This document shows, one piece after another, positions 57,825-64,000 of a stretch of DNA of 64,000 bases. Source of the stretch: Pycnopodia helianthoides (taxonomy: Eukaryota > Echinodermata > Asteroidea > Forcipulatida > Asteriidae); NCBI GenBank assembly GCA_032158295.1, contig CM063243.1:17638302-17702301 (forward strand), read 5' to 3'. A model generated the notes under the pieces. The model saw only the letters and a program-made list of their open reading frames with translations. It was not told the origin of the DNA and searched no databases. Positions within the stretch are counted from its first letter, which is position 1. Each line of letters starts with the position of its first letter. Position numbers and translations under genes: made by a program.

Positions 57825-57853
57825 TGAAGCCTGTCACAATGTAACAGGCTTCA
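57825..57853. repeat. Perfect 10-bp hairpin
   Basis: TGAAGCCTGT and ACAGGCTTCA are separated by a 9-base loop. Confidence 0.85.
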
Positions 57854-58270
57854 CATAAAATATCAAAATGGTCAGGTCAATATAAAGAAAATTATTTTGG
57901 TGAATGTTTTTTTTTTGTATAGCCATGCTATTATTATACCTTGGGGTTGTTCTCATTTTTTTCTTTTTTTTTCAAGAAATTGTTTGGTGTTAAACAGGGT
58001 TTGGAAGAGTGCATAGTATTTTGAATATTGTATTAGTATTTTGACAGTGGAATAAAATATTTCCAAGATAAAAAGAAAGGGTAGCATAAATACAAATTTG
58101 ACTTTTTGTCTTTTAGTATTTTTGTAAGGGGAATATGTATTTAAAGCCTTTAGGCCTATTTTTTGAAAACCTTAACAACAGTTTTTGTAATTTAACAAAC
58201 TTAACGTGAAGATGACACAAATTGACATACAAATTGTTTGTCCCACCCAGGGATACACAAGGTCAGACCT

Positions 58271-58491
58271 GGGCCCGATTTCATGGCTCTGCAAAGAATT
58301 GGCGCTTACTGAAGCAGGGAATTCTGTAATTCACAGGTTAGCAGGGAGCTATTGCTTGTGCGCGTGCATACTCAACGTTACTAGCATTTTTCACTATACA
58401 CAGCTACGAGGAAATTTGGTGCTTGCCCTGTAAGCGAGGAATGGTGATCACAAGTGCAGAAATAGCCAGTTAGCAGAGCTATGAAATTGGG
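58271..58491. mobile_element. GGGCCCGATTTCATGG-type MITE
   Basis: Ends GGGCCCGATTTCATGGCTCT and AGCAGAGCTATGAAATTGGG are inverted repeats. No coding capacity. Confidence 0.75.
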
Positions 58492-59288
58492 TGATTTTTA
58501 AGTATTTTGAAATTTTTTTTTCCATTAGTTCTTTGTGCTGATGATGTCACAGTTTGTCTCGACTTTGCAGAAGAATGGGAAACCATTGTGTCTCTGCACA
58601 ATTGTCAGAATTGAAGTTACCCAGTTTGGTAAACGTGACATTATGGCTCCCAATCATCTTTTTTACAATTCTGATCAAAAAAATATTTGAATACTTGCCT
58701 TATAAGAACTAACATGGTAACCTACAGTAGAGTTGTTAATAATTATTGTGTATGACAACAAAATTGATGTGTGCTTTCAACTATTTAACTATCATAAAAG
58801 TGTGTGATTCTGTTATGTGTAAATAGCTTGCGTACAAATTTATCATTTGTAATCTTTGAATGATATCTAAAATAAAATCGAGTGCAGTAAAACAAGTAAG
58901 TTTGTGTCTGTTTCGTCTATTACTAACACAACTGATTAGCTGAGCAACAGGAACGCTGTATGAACATTAGGATCAAGTCACTGATTTCTTGAGTGCATTG
59001 GCACGTTTAAAGTTGAATCTTAATCACGTCCGGGCCAAATTTCAAAAAAGCAAAAATAAGCAGGATACCAGTCATTATGCATTGTGTGTGCGTGCACCTG
59101 TCACTATGGTAACCAGAATTCGCTCATTTGCAGGGACATCCTTGCTTTCATATGTCAATTCTCTTCAAGTCGCATCTACATCTTTATTTCTCATGCAAGG
59201 AGATTTTTACCTATTGGTCATTTTCACTGGAGCATGAAGCGAGTAAGCTGCTTACCTTGATTGGTGAGACTAGTTTTTCTATTAGTAA

Positions 59289-59304
59289 CCGGTAGAGGGC
59301 GCAA
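59289..59304 (+). promoter_or_regulatory. CTCF-like motif
   Basis: CCGGTAGAGGGCGCAA; an oppositely oriented relative lies at 59513-59530. Confidence 0.4.
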
Positions 59305-61739
59305 CATTGACTGGCTCGGAGGGACTGGGCAAGTCTATGAATCTAGATCATATCTAGCTGGATCAAAACGAGACTAATTTGCATAATTGATCCACAATTA
59401 AAAAACGAACATGGTCAATCAAGAGTAGTGAGCTGCAACAGGTGGGCTTTTAAAGTTACAGCTTCACTTCCAAGTTAAGTGTGAATAAGGTTAACTGACA
59501 ACACTAGCCTGGACAGCGCCCTCTACAGTTGGTATTAACAGCTCCTAGGTTTATGCTTCCACCAACATCCGACAGTTTGCAACATTCATCATACTTTTTG
59601 GTTTACGGCACGTACATATTTGGGCCAACAGCAATGACAGAGGCCCACTCGATACGGGGCTAGGCTTAGGGTGAAAATGACACGTTCGTACACTGTCTAC
59701 GTCTAAATTGTCTAGCTCATAAATTTGTCTAGTCCGTAAATTGTCTCGGTCTACATGGCAGATACTACTTTGGATCAAAGACGATTCTGAAGAAACAATC
59801 CTGACAAGTGACTGCATGATAGGATCTCTCAACATTTAATACATTCACTTCTGTCACATTAAGCACATTGCTACTCACACATCGAAGCTGTAAACCCTCT
59901 GATATATTACACAAACCATGATCAATATTTATTATACACAACAGAAAATGTCCCCTCAGAACAGAGCCTTTTATTTTATTTTAGTCAATTACTTTAGGCC
60001 TTATGTGGTTGGCTCCTCCAATTTCTAATGACCAAACAAACATTACCCTCAGAGTATTAGACACATACCCCCTTGGACATTGTTTCAATTTCTTATCATC
60101 ATCGTGAAAGTAAACAAAACGAGCTGATTGGCTCCCTAGCCCTAGTTGCAGTATGAGTGGTACAACCCTGAACATGAATCTACCACAGGGCAATTTGGCA
60201 TCCTCCAATTTTAACACACAAACATCTTCCAGGTTGTTTTCTGCCTTGTTTACCAGTAAATTGTCTTGCCAGCGAGTGAAACTGGCCACTGGCAAACTTC
60301 AAGAGAGAGATATAAGCTCTTCGCTACTGACTATTTTGTGTTCTTGAAATCTGCAACAAGAAGGAATTTTTTTTTACTGCCATTGAGCGTATTCTGTATC
60401 AGAATGAAATGTAACTTTCTGATGCAACTGCATCACAATGCTTGTCCAATGTCCATTGTATTTCTTTCCAATATTATTACATTTTTATGCATTAATTTCT
60501 ATGAGTCTGTGCCCAGACATTAACTCCCTAAAAACCCGTTCGGTCTCCAAGATGGACAGAGTACAAATCATTCATATAGTTTACGTTGTGATAAAATTGC
60601 CATGGTTACTGAGTTATTGGAATAAAGGCAGACAGAAGTTTAGTTTAATGGCGCGCGAAAATGTTCACAAAAGAGTGATTACGGTATCTATTTTTGTAAA
60701 TATGCAGCACTGAATGGCAACATGAAAATTCACACAGAGACTATAACTAACAAAACAGTTTTGCAAACTTCATAGTCATTTTTCAAGTTGTATCAGATTA
60801 GAATTACCTCTTAGTTTATTGTTTAACTTGAATTAATGACGGAAATTTTTCTGTTTTATATTCACCATTTCTTTGAATCATTCCATGCTTGAAAAAACAT
60901 GAAACCAACCCCCAAAACAGGTGAAACATATATTTAGCAATCAAGCTCTAAAGCAACTACTTGTTAAAAAATATTTTAAAAATCCAAAGTTTGTTTGCAC
61001 TTGAAGTTTCAAGTATTTGTGAACATCATTGAAACAGATGGTTCCCAATAGACGCCATATTTACGGGCAACTTGGACATAAGCTTTGAGCTACGTCAAGC
61101 ATTCCATCTTTTCTACGCAGCAAAGTGATCCGCTAACCAATCACGCATAGCATTTGATAAAACTATCGCTTGCCGCATACAATTTTAATGCAAAATGCAT
61201 AGTTGTGCATAAAAAGAAGAAGATTGATTTGCCTGTAAAGATGGCAAAATTTTACACTGTGACGTTAAGTGGGAACTATCTATACCAAACAGACATAAAA
61301 TATTAAGGATATAATACTTGATCCTCTAGCCTGGTTTATACTTCACAGTGATATGTCCTAAATACATGACCAGTACTCAACAGTTCACGTGACAGTAACT
61401 GTAGCAGTCCAACAACAGCTTCAATGATTTACCATTAGGCCTGTTTAATTTGACTTACTCAAATTAATATCAAGGCAATGAAAAAAAAACCACTGGCTTT
61501 CAGAACAAACACGTTTTTTTTTTCAGAAGGTTGTTGAAATAGCAGGGTTTGTACAGGTGTAGACTTAAGTGGCCTTTCCATGTGCAATCCCGTTTGCCAC
61601 GTTTTCATAACCTAACGCTATTTCATCCGGTCGCCATTGTAGTCACTTTGTGTGGGAGGGACGGTGGCCATGTACTCAACCTGTGACTACCTACTATGTA
61701 TATCTTGTGATGTATTGTGTATAACGATTTATTCCCTTG

Positions 61740-61850
61740 GTGCTCATTTGTAGCTGCTCTGAGATTGAGCACGACACTCTACAGGGAGCTGATAAAGTTG
61801 CAGGAATAGTTGAAGTATGCCTGATGACAATGGGATACTACTTAGTGCAC
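61740..61850 (+). repeat. SINE tail fragment, family B subtype
   Basis: The GGGAGCTGATAAAGTTGCAG to GAAGTATGCCTGATGA segment parallels the 3' part of the element at 830-1110. No tRNA head was recognised. Confidence 0.4.
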
Positions 61851-62299
61851 AGAGTTTTCGGGGCGAGACACGCTATACAGAACTACAGAATTTAGTCGCG
61901 TTCCCATAGGATAGAGTAGGGAAATGAGTAATTTCTCTTAAGTCATGTCATCACTTTCAAATGAAGCATTCACTTACATTGAAAGCCTTTTGGCGCAATT
62001 GAGTTATGGGTAAAAACCCATTATCAACGGTTTGTAAATAACGAAGAAGGAAATATTTTAAAGGGATCTTTTTAACTCAACTCTTGTTTGCTTTCACAAC
62101 TTTGTCCCAATTTTGTCCCACTTTATAATTATCTGCAACCACAAGAATTTTTTTTAAACAAGTTGTTTGCCTTTGAATAACTTGAGAGCATGTTCTCCAT
62201 GGCTGTCCTAAAGCTTGTCAGGTCAGACCTAAACTTGTTTCCAGGTCTGTGATCGTAGCTTTTTGTCTACCTGATATGCCAATACAGTATTGCCTGAAA

Positions 62300-62315
62300 C
62301 AGCGCCCTCTTGTGG
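62300..62315 (-). promoter_or_regulatory. CTCF-like motif
   Basis: The minus strand reads CCACAAGAGGGCGCTG, a close match to the vertebrate CTCF core. Confidence 0.45.
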
Positions 62316-64000
62316 ATTAACCCCCGTCATTAACCTTAGAGCGTGTGATAGCCAATCTGCAGGGGGGAGTTTTGTACCGCTGATGCAGATAGCTAACCGC
62401 GGTCTCAGACTTGAAATCAAGTCTAGGTCTGACAATGCACATAAACCCGATCCCTTTCTATCACATACACATACAAACGTATCTACACACTATGCACATG
62501 TAAACAGTGCAGCTACCACAACAAGACCGTCTTAGACCTAAGTAATTCTTAACAATTTTTTTTTTCTAAGGTCAAAAAACAGCAAATATCTTTCACATTA
62601 TATGCCTGGGACATTGCTATCATTGAGTACAAAAAGTCTGCAAAAATGTCTCAGTGTTTCTTAGGGGAAAGAACAAAAATTAATAATAATCAAGGTTTAA
62701 TTTAAAGTGTCTTTAAAAAACAAAATGGACGCTTTTGAATGATTATCTAAAAAGTATCTTAATGGAAATGCATGGAGCACCATTCCTAACACTGTGCAGG
62801 AAAACATTTATTACGGACTCTACAATTTTCTCTGTGTAACTACTTTAAAAAAAAAAGATGAGGAAATTCTAACAGTGAAGTTAAGTCTTATTACTTTGGA
62901 AAAAAAACCTGTAGTATTGAATCATGAGTACGAACACAAGTGATTTATAATTGGTTCAGTAGCAAGGGAATTAAGCTTGTTCCAACTTTTGAATGAGATG
63001 TAATGCTTTACTATTCTTTGATTTTACAAACATTTTTCCTGTTTCCTGGAGACAACATCACATGCAGGTGAAAGTCCAGCAAAAACTTGACCAAGCCTGT
63101 GCACAAACCAGCTTACACCTCTGACTGCCTGTAAGGTATTATTCACTACAGACTGTGGCCTCCTATTGGACAGCTGCATGAGCCTTCAGCCAACCAGTGC
63201 GTTCCAATGCATCCCCCGTTTGACCCCTTGCATAGGCCGCCATTGGCCGAGGTCAAACAATGGAAACAGTGCAATAAGCAGCACGCACAACTCTCAGCCA
63301 ATGATACAACTTTCCAGCTTTCTTTAACTTCATGCTCCGTGGCGTATGCAAAAGTTCATGTTTGTTTTTGAAACAGCATTTTTCTTAAAAAAAATTAATT
63401 CAGAGAAAAAAAATTCAAGCAAATTTATTTCCGTGAAAATCGGGCCATGCATCTTTATCTCAAGTCATATTGCAGGCTGACAAAGCGCCTTTCAACAAGA
63501 CCATTAAAATGTTAGGGCAACAGTAGAAGGGTTAACTATTCAGATGTGTTCACAACATGATATCATTCAGGGACAGACAAGTGCCTCAAACGGTACAAAA
63601 CCGTTTCAACAATCAGTTTGTTAGACTGAATCAGGGAAAAACAAATCAAAGTTGATATCTCCGTCCTAAACGTGATTCCTGATGATTTACGATCCTAGAC
63701 TATGGTTCAATTCTAGTGGCTACATGAACATCTACCATTGATGTAGTGCAACATTCAAAACACCCTCATTGGCTTTTCTGCATACAGTGTACTGAAATAT
63801 AAAAAACTCTTTTAACAGACAGTTAAAAATGCTTTCAACTTAACACTGTGGAGAACAAAAAAAGTAAACTGAGTACATGCAAAGCACCTGCACATATATA
63901 TAAATCAATAACAACTTTCAGGATTATTTCAAATCATTGAATGGGAGCATAAATGATCAGAACTATCCAAATATTGATTATTATTATCATAATTATTATT

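Larger units (their letters stand above)
55689..64000. other. Right-hand non-coding span
   Basis: No gene was recognised. It holds the 3' UTR of the small gene, MITEs at 57508 and 58271, a hairpin at 57825, CTCF-like motifs, a SINE tail fragment at 61740, and a CCAAT-rich stretch near 63.2 kb that could be a promoter. Confidence 0.5.

Overview
The window is animal nuclear DNA: intron-containing genes, AT-rich non-coding sequence, tRNA-derived SINEs and many short inverted-repeat transposons, with no operons or bacterial signals. The gene content (UNC79, a SERTA-domain gene) and the repeat style suggest a marine invertebrate deuterostome, most likely an echinoderm such as a sea star. That placement is inference; the gene identities are read from the translations.

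Region 1 (about 1-13.3 kb, minus strand) holds the 5' end of UNC79, a large subunit of the NALCN sodium-leak channel complex. Twelve coding exons can be joined from the start codon at 11742 down to 463. They give about 485 N-terminal residues, collinear with vertebrate UNC79, and the gene continues beyond the left edge. All splice phases agree except at exon 6, where one extra base in a homopolymer breaks the frame. The donor end of exon 3 is followed by three tandem copies of itself.

Region 2 (13.3-51.3 kb, minus strand) holds a SERTAD-like transcriptional co-regulator. Its 305-residue coding sequence lies in one exon (24277-25194) that begins just after a clear splice acceptor. A likely 5' untranslated exon ends at a strong donor at 50802, which implies an intron of about 25.6 kb. 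That intron carries most of the mobile elements, including a 1.19 kb Helitron-like element with six TGACGTCA palindromes, and TTAA-flanked miniature elements, one of which is split by a SINE with a 14-bp target duplication.

Region 3 (51.3-64 kb): a small plus-strand gene of unknown function (54605-55688) has a 69-bp intron in its 5' leader and two alternative C-termini, depending on whether the last intron is spliced or retained. An imperfect X-box and the protein's composition hint at a ciliary role, but this is weak. CTCF-like motifs are unusually frequent from 53.2 to 62.3 kb. No other coding sequence was recognised to the right.

The three genes show no functional link. UNC79 and the SERTAD gene are arranged head-to-tail, and the small gene diverges from the SERTAD promoter. 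No wholly new system was found. The most unusual items are the duplicated splice donor, the CRE-rich Helitron-like element and the uncharacterised small gene.
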